A stretch of DNA of 64,000 nt, from the NCBI GenBank assembly GCA_963770375.1, contig CAVYPM010000017.1:496001-560000 (forward strand), in the 5' to 3' direction. Under the pieces are notes generated by a model. The model searched no databases and was not told the DNA's origin. It saw only the letters and a list, made by a program, of their open reading frames with translations. Source of the stretch: DASVBE01 sp963770375 (GTDB taxonomy: Bacteria > Actinomycetota > Actinomycetes > Streptosporangiales > Streptosporangiaceae). A program made the translations under genes and the position numbers. Positions 55,539 to 64,000 of the stretch are shown here, piece after piece. The stretch's first letter is position 1. Every line of letters starts with the position of its first letter.

Positions 55539-57081
55539 AGGGGTGGGCGACGGACAGGGTCTCGTCGACCGCGGGCAGGCGGATCGTGGTCAGCGCGGCG
55601 GGCACCGCGATGATCGCCTGGACGCTGCCGTTCGACAGGATGGCCCGCCCGGCGTAAAGCGGCCCGGAGCCGGGCAGCGGCGTGATCACCAGGGCGTAGG
55701 GAGTGCCCGGCGGGCGGCCTGGCGGCTTGCCCAGCGGGACCACGGTGCTGTGCTTGGCCTCGATCGTGACCTCGCGGGTGCGCGGCGGCCGGCCCGAGGT
55801 CAGCTCGGTGAGCCGGACCTGGACCGCGGCGGCGGGCGCGGACAGCACCAGGGAGGCGCTGGCGTTCGGCCCGGCTACGTTGTCCGCGGCTACCCCCTGC
55901 TCCGCAACGGGGCCTGACGCCGCGGCGAACACGCCGGGCGAGCCTGGGCCCCCGCCGGATGCGGACAGCACCGCGGTGACCGGCTGGCTGGCGGTGATCG
56001 CCAGCGCCGCGGGGACCTTGGACAGCGACGGCAGCGGCACGGTGCCCGCGGAGCCGCCGGCCAGGCTGATCCCGTTCCCGCCGGTCGGCTGGTAGGACCC
56101 GCGGCCGGTGACCGCGGTCAGCTTGACCTGGGCCGGCGTCGCCCCGGGCACGAGCAGGAACAGCGACCTGCTGCCCGCGGTGCCGGGCAGGCCGGGGATC
56201 ACCAGGTGCCGCGACGGCGGTTGGCTGGCCGGGATCCAGGAGCCTGGCTGCCCGGCCGTGCGCGACTCGTGCAGCATGGCGACCACCCGCCCGGCGCTGG
56301 TGCGCACGTGCAGGCCGAGCACCCGGGAACCGTGCACCACCTTGGCCAGCGACTGGATGAGCAGGCCGTGCGGCGGGACCGTGATGCCGGTGTCCGTGCT
56401 GCCCAGCACGGGGCCGCTGTCGGTGAACATTTCCACCTCGGCGTCAGCCGGCGAGCTGTCCGCGTTCATCAGGTACAGGCTGAGCGTGGCCAGGGTGTGC
56501 TGGCCCGGGGACACGAACCAGAAGTCGGTGGCCGGGGCCGGGCAGGCGGCCTGCGGCAGCCCGGTCGGGCCGGTCTGCTCGGCGGCCAGCCCGCCGGACA
56601 TGCCCGCGCTGGCCCGGATGGCCACCCCGCCGAGCGAGGTCACCGCGGGAACCCCCCCGCTGGTGCTCTGCGCGGTGGGCTTGCCGGACTTCGCCGGGGC
56701 GACCGGGACCGCGATCCGGGTCAGCTTCCCGGTCTGGGAGAGCTTGCTCAGCACCGGCCCGGTGGCAACGCTGCCCACCGCGGACAGCCGGCTCACCACC
56801 GCACTGCCGCCCGCGCCCGTGCCCGTACTGGTGCTGCCCGTACTGGTACTAGCGCTGCTCGCCCCGGCACTGATCACGGCCACGCCGCCGCCCCGCTGCC
56901 CGCCGGGCGACGCGCAGGCGCGGACCGCCGCGGTCACCGGGATGTCGCCGAGCGGCACCGGCTTGCGCCCCTGCGCCAGGGCGAACGGATGCAGCGCGCC
57001 GGTCACCAGGAACAGCACGGCGACCACCAGCAGCACCAGCCCGGCCTGGCAGAACCGGTTCCCGAGCAGGCGGGCTACCAC
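55537..57081 (-). CDS. DUF5719 family protein
   Basis: The 514-residue protein has one N-terminal membrane span (about 12-37) and a large external region rich in Ser, Thr and Gly, with beta-strand-like repeats (FWFVSPGQHTLATLSLYLMNADSSPADAEVEMF). The family sits after the giant glycosyltransferase in actinobacteria, and an envelope role is likely. GTG 57081 overlaps the glycosyltransferase stop by 7 bases, suggesting coupled translation. Confidence 0.82.
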   Translation of the reverse strand: MVARLLGNRFCQAGLVLLVVAVLFLVTGALHPFALAQGRKPVPLGDIPVTAAVRACASPGGQRGGGVAVISAGASSASTSTGSTSTGTGAGGSAVVSRLSAVGSVATGPVLSKLSQTGKLTRIAVPVAPAKSGKPTAQSTSGGVPAVTSLGGVAIRASAGMSGGLAAEQTGPTGLPQAACPAPATDFWFVSPGQHTLATLSLYLMNADSSPADAEVEMFTDSGPVLGSTDTGITVPPHGLLIQSLAKVVHGSRVLGLHVRTSAGRVVAMLHESRTAGQPGSWIPASQPPSRHLVIPGLPGTAGSRSLFLLVPGATPAQVKLTAVTGRGSYQPTGGNGISLAGGSAGTVPLPSLSKVPAALAITASQPVTAVLSASGGGPGSPGVFAAASGPVAEQGVAADNVAGPNASASLVLSAPAAAVQVRLTELTSGRPPRTREVTIEAKHSTVVPLGKPPGRPPGTPYALVITPLPGSGPLYAGRAILSNGSVQAIIAVPAALTTIRLPAVDETLSVAHP

Positions 57082-60000
57082 CGGTCATCTCCGTTGTCTT
57101 CGTCGGCGGCGGGCCAGTGGGAGGTGGCCTCCTGGTCGCCGCCCGGCCAGGCCTGGGTGGGGGTATCCGGCCAGGCAGATGGGCTGGCGGGGGCGGGCGG
57201 GCGCCCGGACGGGGACGGCGGGTCCCAGCCCTGGTCGCGGTCGTGGTCGCGGGGGCCGGCCGGCCAGCCGCTGTCCTGGCCGCGGCCGGCGCCGGCGGGC
57301 CAGCTGTCGCTGGACCACTGGCCGTCCTCGGACCAGCGGCTCTCGTCGGGCTGGCCGGGGGGTGAGCCGCCGCCGGGGGGCGGGTAGCCGGGCGGCCGCG
57401 AGTGCGAGCCGCTGCGCCGGCCGTCAGGGTAGCCGCCGGACGGGTCCCGGTATCCGGCGGGCTCGTAGCCGGGCTGGTAGGCGGACTGGCCGGCGGGCTC
57501 GTAGCCGGGCTGATAAGCGGTTCCCTGGCGGTAGCCGGGCGGCGGGGCACCGTGGCCGCCGGGGCCGTGCTGGGCGACGGCCGGGTAGCCCGGGTCGTAG
57601 CCGTAGTCGCCGTCCGGGCGGTAGCGCGGCTGGCCGCCGGTGTCGTAACCGGGCTGGCCACCGGGACCCTGCTGGCCTGGCCCGTGCTGAGCCTGCCCGT
57701 GCTGGCTGCCGTGGCCCGTGCTGGCCTGCCCGTGCTGAGCCTGCCCGTGCTGAGCCTGGCCGTACTGGCCCGGCCCGTACTGGCTGGGGCTGGGCTGGCC
57801 AGGAACGGGTTCGCCCGGGCGGGGCCGGCCGCGCGGCGGCCGCGCGGCGGCTGGCTCTGGCCGGGGCCGTACTCGATGCCGTAGTCCTGGTAGCCGGGCG
57901 CGCTGTTCCCTGGCCCTTGCTGGCCGCGGTCCGCGCCCGCCTCGCGCCCGTGCGGGCCGTAGTCCGGCCCGGCCTGCTCCTGGTGGCCGCGCGGGGGGTA
58001 GCCGGCCGCCCCGGCGCCCTGCTGGTTGTCCGGCCAGGCAGCGGCCCGCGGCGGGGTGGCCCACGCGCCGGCTCCGGCCGGGGCCGGCTGGCCCCGGTGG
58101 GACCCGGGCTGGCCCGGTGCGCCGTCGGGACCGGCTCCGGGCTGGCCGGGAACTGCGCCGCGCCGTCCGCGCTGGCCCTGGGGGGCGGCATCGGGGGTAT
58201 CGGGGGCGGCCCCGCGGCCATCCCCGCGGCCGCGGCCTGCGCGCCGTCCGGGCAGCCCGGGGCGGCCCTTGCCGCGGCCGCGGCCCTTGGCGGCGGCCCG
58301 GCCGCCCGCGGCGCGGGACCCGGCCGCACCCGCGGCGGCCGCGCCGATGACGGCCGTGCCGGCCACGGCCGCGGGATCCACCGCCCCGGTCGCCACGGCA
58401 CCGGCTGGGCCCGTACCGGACGGCACAGTGCCTGCTGAGACAGTGCCTGCTGAGGTTGTGGCACCGGTGGCCGCCGCTCTCCCGCCAACCCGGGCGCCGG
58501 CCAGGGCCGGGACCCGCCTGGCCGGGACGGCCGGGCCGGGGGCACTTGCCTCGGGGGCCGTCTCCGGGCGGCGGCCACGGGCCGCGGCGGGCGCCGCGGC
58601 GCCCGCGCCGATCCCGGGCAGGGCCAGCGTGCCGACCATGATCAGCAGCAGGAGCTCGACCAGCAGCGCGGCGTCCCGCTCGGTGCCGGGCCGGGAAATG
58701 ATGATCGTCCCGCCGCCGGGCGGCAGCCGGAACGCCTGCGCCCAGGCGCCCGCCGGGGACGGGACGGCGGTCAGCGCGTGGCCGTTCAGGCTGGCGTTCC
58801 AGCCGCCGGACGGCTCGGCTAGTTCCAGCGTCCCGCCGGCCTGCGGGGCGGTAGCGCCGTTGACGCCCAGCCGGCCGGACGGCAGCGCGGTGATCGTGCC
58901 GTCCGGCTGGACAACCCGGACCCGGGCCGGGGTCTGGGTCAGCCGCCACAGCTCGAAGGCCGGGGTGGACCCGGAGGCCGGCGGCGAGCTGACCGGCCGC
59001 AGCCCGGCCACGCCGTCCATCAGCCGGGCCAGGTCCGCATTGACCGGCGAGGGCATCAGCACGTAGCCGATGTCGAAGGCGGCCAGCCCGGCGGCCTGGT
59101 CGGCGGCGTCCCCGCCGCTGGGCGCGACCAGGGTGGCCACGGCCCGGTCCAGGGCCTGGCCGGTGACCGGGTCCGGGGCCAGGTCGGGCTCGCCCAGCGA
59201 CGGCCCGGCGCCGCGCAGCACGGTGTAGCTGATGTGGCCGTCGTCCGCGCGCAGCACCAGCGTGCGCAGCCGCAGCCCGCTGGTCGAGGACACCGCGACC
59301 AGCTCGGGCACGACCTGCCGGCGCACCACGGTCAGCGGCCCGCCCGCGCCGTTGGTCACCCAGAACGCGGCCGCCAGGATCGGCGCCGAGCAGGCCACCA
59401 GCAGCAGCCCGACGACGGGCACCCGGCCCAGGCCACGCTGCCAGGACGAAACGCCCGGGTCGCGGTGCAGCAGCCCGGGCACGCCGTCGGCGGCGGAGAG
59501 CGCGGCCACCAGCAGGCCGATCGCGGCAACCGCCAGCGCGGGGCCGGGCCAGGCGGGCAGCCGGACGGTGGCGCCCGGCGCGGCCACGACCGCCCGGCTG
59601 ACGGCCACCGCGGCGGCCAGGCCGACCAGCGCCGCTCCCCAGCCGGCCAGGATGACCCGGCGACTCCGGCCGGCCAGCAGCGCCGCCAGCGCGGCGATCA
59701 GGATCCCGCCGGTCACCCAGTACGCGGGCACGCCCGGGCCGCCGGGGCTGAGCAGCACCAGCGACCGGGCGGGCAGCCCGGGTACGGCCAGCCCGGGGGC
59801 CTGGATGCCGGCCTCGAGCAGCAGCAGGGCCGGCTGGGTGACGACCCGGATCGTCCAGGGGAACAGGAGCACCGGCGGCACCACCACGGTGATGCCCAGG
59901 TTGATCAGCGAGCCGCGGTTCCGGCCGATGGTGACCGCCGCGACGACCGCGGCGGCGACCGCGATCACCCAGATCAGCGGTACGAACGCGGCGCACACCG

Positions 60001-61738
60001 CGACGCCGAGGCCGGCCGCCCAGGCGGCCCGGCGGGCCAGCTTGGGCGGCTGGGTGAAGATCCGCGCGGCGGCCAGCGCGACCAGCGGCAGCAGGATGAC
60101 CACCGCCGCGGTGCCGATCCGGCCGCCCGCGACCGCGCCCAGGGCCACCGGCAGCAGCGCGTAGGCCGCCGCGGCCCACACCCGGGCCAGGGCGCTCCTG
60201 GTGACCCGGCGGGCGGCGTAGTACGCGGTCATCCCGGCCAGCGGCACGCAGCCGAGCAGCAGCACGTCCACGGCCAGCCAGGGCTTGCCGCCGAGCACTG
60301 TGGCCAGGGCGGCGACCACGGCCAGGTAGGGCGGCGCGGTGGTGGCCGAGCCGGTGCCGAGCGGATGGAAGGTCTGCAGGTAGGTGTGCCACAGCCCGGA
60401 CGCGCCGCCGGCCGCCGGGGTCAGCGCGCCGCCGCCCAGCGGGCCGCCGGACAGCAGGCTGCGGCCGGCCACCAGGGAGATGACGGTCAGCGCGGCGAAC
60501 AGCAGGACGGCGGGGCTGGTCAGGATGCGCTGGGTCAGCCCGGAGTCGATGAGCAGCGAGTCGTCGTCGGACGGGTCCTCGGACGCGTGGTGGCTGCCGG
60601 ACGTGCCCCGCTCGGTGGACTTGGACAGCGCCGAGGCGACCCATTCGGCCAGCACCCGGAGCGACCGGCCGGGCGGCAGGTCGGCGTGCAGCCGGGCGTA
60701 GGCGGCCCTTCGCCCTGGCGCCCGGCGGCGCCGGGCCCGCAGCAGCCGCAGCGGGTGGCCGAACACCGTCCCCAGCGCGGCCATCTCGTCCAGCGCCGCC
60801 CGGGGCCGCTTGGCGACCAGGAAGAACATCGTGCGCAGCAGGGACACGCCGAGGTTGCCCGCCAGCGAGACGGCCGCCTGCCGGGCGGGCAGGTTGCCGA
60901 GCAGGGTGATCAGCGCATTGGCCCGGTTCAGCCGGGCCGGGTGCCTGGTGACCGAGACGCTGCGGCGGCGCCGGGCGGTGGCCTCCACGTGGTACATGAC
61001 CGCGTCGGTGATGACCCGGACCCGGAAGCCCGCGGCGTGCACCCGCCAGCACAGGTCGGTGTCCTCGCGGAACAGCGTCATCGCGGGATCGAACCCGCCG
61101 GTCTTCTCCCAGACGTCGCGGCGGATCAGCATCCCCGGGCTGCTCACCGCGAGTGTGTCGTCGTCGCCGTCGTGCTGGCCCTGGTCGACCTCGCGCGGCT
61201 CGATGCCGGTGATCCGGCGGCCGGCCGTGTCGATGGTCATCCCGGCCTCGAGGATGACCTGGCGGTCCGCCCAGTCCATCACCTTGGGCCCGAGCACCGC
61301 CGCGGACCTGGTCTCGGTCGCGCCGCGGAGCAGCTGCTCCAGCGCGTCCGGGGCGGGCTCGCTGTCGTCGTGCAGCAGCCACAGCCACTCGACCCGCTCG
61401 CTGTCGGCAACCCCGGCCGGAAGCCCCACCGGGACGGTCGCGCTGCGGTGGGTGACCGCGCGGGCAACCGCCGCGCCGTAACCGGTGCGCCGGTCCATCC
61501 CGAAGACGACCTGCTGGCCGAGCCGCTCGGCCAGAACCGCACCGCTGCGGTCCCGGCTTCCGGTGTCGACGGCGACCACCCGCTGCACCGGCCGGGTCTG
61601 GCCGAGCAGGGCGTCGATGACATTCGGCAGCCAGGCTGCGCCGTCATGGGCGACGATGACCGCCGTGACGACGTGCCGGGCGTAACTATCGTTCGGCGAC
61701 AATGGTCCGCTAGGGGTCGAGGGTCCGGGGGGCATCGC
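57075..61738 (-). CDS. Giant GT2-family membrane glycosyltransferase with low-complexity tail (frameshift at ~57835)
   Basis: The N-terminal GT-A domain has TAVIVAHDGAAWLPNVIDALLGQT, the DxD-like WLLHDDSEPAPDALEQLL and REDTDLCWRVHAAG. About twelve membrane helices follow (residues ~440-900), then an external region and a last span (LLVELLLLIMVGTLALPGIG). The C-terminal ~400 residues are Gly/Pro/Gln/Tyr-rich, with QAQHGQ and GYEPAGQ repeats. A slip in the GC run near 57835 moves the tail to a second frame ending at 57075. Repaired length is about 1550 residues. It probably transfers a sugar to an envelope acceptor. The start ATG 61738 has no clear ribosome-binding site. Confidence 0.82.
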
Positions 61739-61953
61739 CCGCGGCCCGGCCCGCTCACGGGCCCAGCCCGCGGGGCTTGGGATACCCGTGCACAATACGC
61801 CAAGCGCTGAGCTGACGGCGGGCAGACGGAGGGCTTGCCCGGCCGGACGGGCAGGTCGCGGCAAGGTCGTGTCCTGCCGGTCTTGGTCGTCGCGAGCGGT
61901 CGCCTGCGGGATGCATCGCAAGGCGGAGGAGGAACCGCCCATGGCTCCGCGAT

Positions 61954-61982
61954 GGGCGACGCGGCAACGCCGCGAGGCGCCC
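61954..61982. terminator. Strong hairpin downstream of whiB
   Basis: GGGCG-a-CGCGGC-aac-GCCGCG-ag-g-CGCCC forms a stem of 11 base pairs with a 3-base loop, 66 bp beyond the whiB stop on the minus strand. The gap 61739-62047 also has a smaller GGCGG/CCGCC hairpin near 61923-61937. No gene is seen in it. Confidence 0.5.
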
Positions 61983-62047
61983 GCAGGCGGACGCGCAGCA
62001 GACCAAAGACCGGCAGGATACGGCCTATACCGCCAGCCGCGCCAGGC

Positions 62048-62329
62048 TCAGACCGCTTCGCGCTTCAGGCGGCGCCGCTCCCGCTCGGACAGGCCGCCCC
62101 AGATACCGAACCGCTCGTCGTTCTCCAGCGCGTACTCCAGGCACTCGGCCCGGACCTCGCAGCTGCGGCAGACCCGCTTGGCCTCGCGGGTGGAGCCGCC
62201 CTTCTCCGGGAAGAACGCCTCCGGATCGGTCTGCGCGCACAGGGCGCGGTCCTGCCAGCCGAGTTCCCCGGCCTCGTCCTCGTCGATGCCGAAAGCGTCG
62301 TGAACTAGCGGGACGATGACCTCAGCCAC
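62048..62329 (-). CDS. whiB: WhiB-family iron-sulfur transcriptional regulator (WhiB/WhiB2 type)
   Basis: The 93-residue protein has the four cluster-binding cysteines (ALCAQTDPEAFFPEKGG, then CRSCEVRAEC), the Wbl turn FGIWGGLSERERRRLKR and a basic end. Its place between the giant glycosyltransferase and cofD matches Streptomyces WhiB and mycobacterial WhiB2, controllers of sporulation septation or cell division. GTG 62329 follows GGAGG by 6 bases; the longer upstream reading is excluded by this site. Confidence 0.92.
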   Translation of the reverse strand: MAEVIVPLVHDAFGIDEDEAGELGWQDRALCAQTDPEAFFPEKGGSTREAKRVCRSCEVRAECLEYALENDERFGIWGGLSERERRRLKREAV

Positions 62330-62575
62330 TGTGCACCTCCACCCCTCCGTAAACCCCGTCGGTCCTGCGTTATGGCGGCGCCCTGCTCCCGAGGGCACCG
62401 AACTACATGGTTGAAATTACACGCGCGTGTCTTGCTGTTCGTCAAGAGCGATACGTGATAATGGCCCATCTCTTGCCCGCTGATGACGGGAAAGTCCGCG
62501 GGGACAAGCTGGGATCCCAGCCTGCCCGCGGCGGCCGGGCGGCCCCACTGCGGGCGGCCTGCCAGACTTGCGTTC

Positions 62576-63526
62576 ATGCGAATCACCGTGCTGGCCGGCG
62601 GGATCGGCGCCGCGCGTTTCCTGCGCGGCCTGAAGGCCGCGGTCCCCGCTGCCGGGATCACCGTCATCGGCAACACCGGAGACGACATCCGCCTGTTCGG
62701 CCTGCACGTCAGCCCGGACCTGGACACCGTGATGTACACGCTGGGCGGCGGCATCAACGAGGAGCAGGGCTGGGGCCGGGCCGGTGAGACCCACGCGGTG
62801 CTGCCCGAACTGGCGGCCTACGGCGTTGGCCCTGACTGGTTCGGCCTGGGCGACCGGGACTTCGCCACGCACATCGCCAGGACCGCGCTGCTGTCCGCGG
62901 GCGAGCCGCTCAGCGCGGTGACCCGGCGGCTGTGCGAGCGGTGGCAGCCGGGGGTGACGCTGCTGCCGATGACCGACGACCGGGTGGAGACCCACGTGGT
63001 GCTGGACGAGCCGGGCGGCCGCCGGACCGTGCACTTCCAGGAGTGGTGGGTCCGGCTGCACGCGGCGGTGCCGGCCGCGGAGATCATGCTGGACGGCGCG
63101 GCGGCGGCCCGGCCCGCGCCGGGCGTGCTCGAGGCGATCAGGGACGCGGACTTCGTGCTGTTCCCGCCGTCCAACCCGGTGGTCAGCATCGGCACGATCC
63201 TGGCCGTGCCGGAGGTGGCCGGGGCGGTGGCGGCGGCCACCGTGGTCGGGGTCTCGCCGATCATCGGCGGCGCCCCGGTCCGCGGCATGGCCGACGCCTG
63301 CCTGGCCGCGATCGGGGTGCCCGCCACCGCGGCGGCGGTGGCCGCGCACTACGGGCCCGGCCTCCTGGACGGCTGGCTGGTGGACGACCAGGACAAGGCC
63401 GCGGCCGACGATGCGGCGCTGGCCGGGATCGCGGTCCGGGCCCGGCCGCTGCTGATGACCGACCTGGCTGCGGCGGCGGAGATCGCCGGGGCCGCGGTCG
63501 CGCTGGCCCAGGAGCTGTCCCGGTGA
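62576..63526 (+). CDS. cofD: LPPG:Fo 2-phospho-L-lactate (or enolpyruvyl) transferase CofD/FbiA
   Basis: The enzyme joins the phospholactate/phosphoenolpyruvate moiety to Fo in F420 biosynthesis. The 316-residue protein has MRITVLAGGIGAARFLRGL, VIGNTGDDIRLFGLHVSPDLDTVMYTLGG, LGDRDFATHIARTALL, FPPSNPVVSIGTILAVP and SPIIGG, all CofD hallmarks. ATG 62576 starts at the conserved MRITVL. It is divergent from whiB and overlaps cofE at GTGA. Confidence 0.96.
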   Translation: MRITVLAGGIGAARFLRGLKAAVPAAGITVIGNTGDDIRLFGLHVSPDLDTVMYTLGGGINEEQGWGRAGETHAVLPELAAYGVGPDWFGLGDRDFATHIARTALLSAGEPLSAVTRRLCERWQPGVTLLPMTDDRVETHVVLDEPGGRRTVHFQEWWVRLHAAVPAAEIMLDGAAAARPAPGVLEAIRDADFVLFPPSNPVVSIGTILAVPEVAGAVAAATVVGVSPIIGGAPVRGMADACLAAIGVPATAAAVAAHYGPGLLDGWLVDDQDKAAADDAALAGIAVRARPLLMTDLAAAAEIAGAAVALAQELSR

Positions 63527-64000
63527 CCGGTTCCGGTTCTGGTGGCTTCAGCGTGACCGGGGTCCGCGGGCTGCCGGAGATCGCCGCGGGCGACGACCTG
63601 GCCGCGCTGATCGCGGACGCGGCACCCGGGCTGGCCGACGGCGACATCGTGGTGGTCACCTCGAAGGTCGTCAGCAAATCAGAAGGTCAGGTGGTCCAGG
63701 GAGGCCGGGACGAGGCGATCGAGGCCGAGACGGTCCGCGTGGTGGCCCGGCGGGGCCCGACCACGATCGCGCAGACCCGGCACGGCCTGGTGCTGGCCGC
63801 GGCCGGGGTGGACGAGTCCAACACCGAGCCGGGCACCGTCGTGCTGCTGCCGGAGGACCCGGACGGCTCGGCCCGGCGGCTGCGCGCCGGGCTGCGGCAG
63901 CGGTCCGGCGCGCAGGTCGCGGTGGTGATCACCGACACGATGGGCCGCCCGTGGCGCAACGGCCAGACCGACAGCGCGATCGGCGCCGCCGGGCTTTCCC
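63523..64000 (+). CDS. cofE: F420-0:gamma-glutamyl ligase CofE/FbiB (cut by window edge)
   Basis: The first 159 residues are present: GVRGLPEIAAGDDLAALIADAAPGLADGDIVVVTSKVVSKSEGQ, ETVRVVARRGPTTIAQTRHGLVLAAAGVDESNTEPGTVVLLP and VVITDTMGRPWRNGQTDSAIGAAGL, the CofE fold and metal-binding segments. It adds glutamates to F420-0. A C-terminal nitroreductase-like FbiB domain cannot be judged because the window ends. GTG 63523 overlaps the cofD stop. Confidence 0.94.
   Translation, partial: MTGSGSGGFSVTGVRGLPEIAAGDDLAALIADAAPGLADGDIVVVTSKVVSKSEGQVVQGGRDEAIEAETVRVVARRGPTTIAQTRHGLVLAAAGVDESNTEPGTVVLLPEDPDGSARRLRAGLRQRSGAQVAVVITDTMGRPWRNGQTDSAIGAAGLS

Overview
The window is chromosomal DNA from a very GC-rich actinomycete. 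The markers are the mtrA-mtrB-lpqB two-component cluster, a WhiB iron-sulfur regulator next to the coenzyme F420 genes cofD and cofE, the AdnA/AdnB helicase-nuclease pair, an Rv3235-type protein and a HGxxPAAW-like protein around secA, and DUF3499 and DUF5719 proteins beside manB. Gene order from secA rightwards matches the core of Mycobacterium and Streptomyces. The genus cannot be fixed from the sequence; a soil lineage such as Streptosporangiales or a relative would fit.

Layout. 1-16.6 kb is accessory: a GntR regulator, a glutamate-cysteine ligase-family enzyme, a SARP/AfsR-type NB-ARC/TPR regulator, a lipoprotein, a MalY-type aminotransferase, an MFS exporter, a 1.1-kb gene-poor stretch, a membrane diguanylate cyclase, a PHP metallohydrolase, a lone histidine kinase, a DUF6578-like protein, and a DDN-type F420 oxidoreductase divergent from a TetR regulator with twin operators. 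16.6-31.1 kb is a nearly continuous minus-strand block: nudC, an M20 dipeptidase, adnB, adnA, an MGMT-like protein, a mycosin-like protease, a membrane protein and moeZ. 31.3-45.9 kb holds the Rv3235-like gene, an XRE regulator divergent from an LLM oxidoreductase, secA, an AlkZ-like glycosylase, a LuxR-type response regulator, hpf, lpqB, mtrB and mtrA. 45.9-64 kb holds mtnA, a flippase-like membrane protein, two tandem adenosylhomocysteinase genes, a MerR regulator, a CDF transporter, a Trm112-like protein, manB, DUF3499, a metallopeptidase-family protein, DUF5719, a giant glycosyltransferase, whiB, cofD and the start of cofE.

The most unusual structure is a tandem array at about 9.45-9.97 kb on the minus strand. 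Units of about 84 bp each carry a strong Shine-Dalgarno sequence, an ATG and the same eight-codon reading frame, MRDRTWGG-stop. Four intact copies differ only at synonymous third positions, which points to selection on the peptide. A Tyr variant and two decayed copies complete the set, and a hairpin closes the array against the converging MFS gene.

Shared themes. Methyl and sulfur recycling appears repeatedly (mtnA, two sahH-type genes, a MalY-type lyase, moeZ), as does F420 (cofD, cofE, a DDN-type enzyme, an LLM enzyme). At least eight genes, including the normally essential secA and manB, are broken by single-base indels in G/C runs. Sequencing or assembly error is the best explanation, so these genes are annotated as single units.
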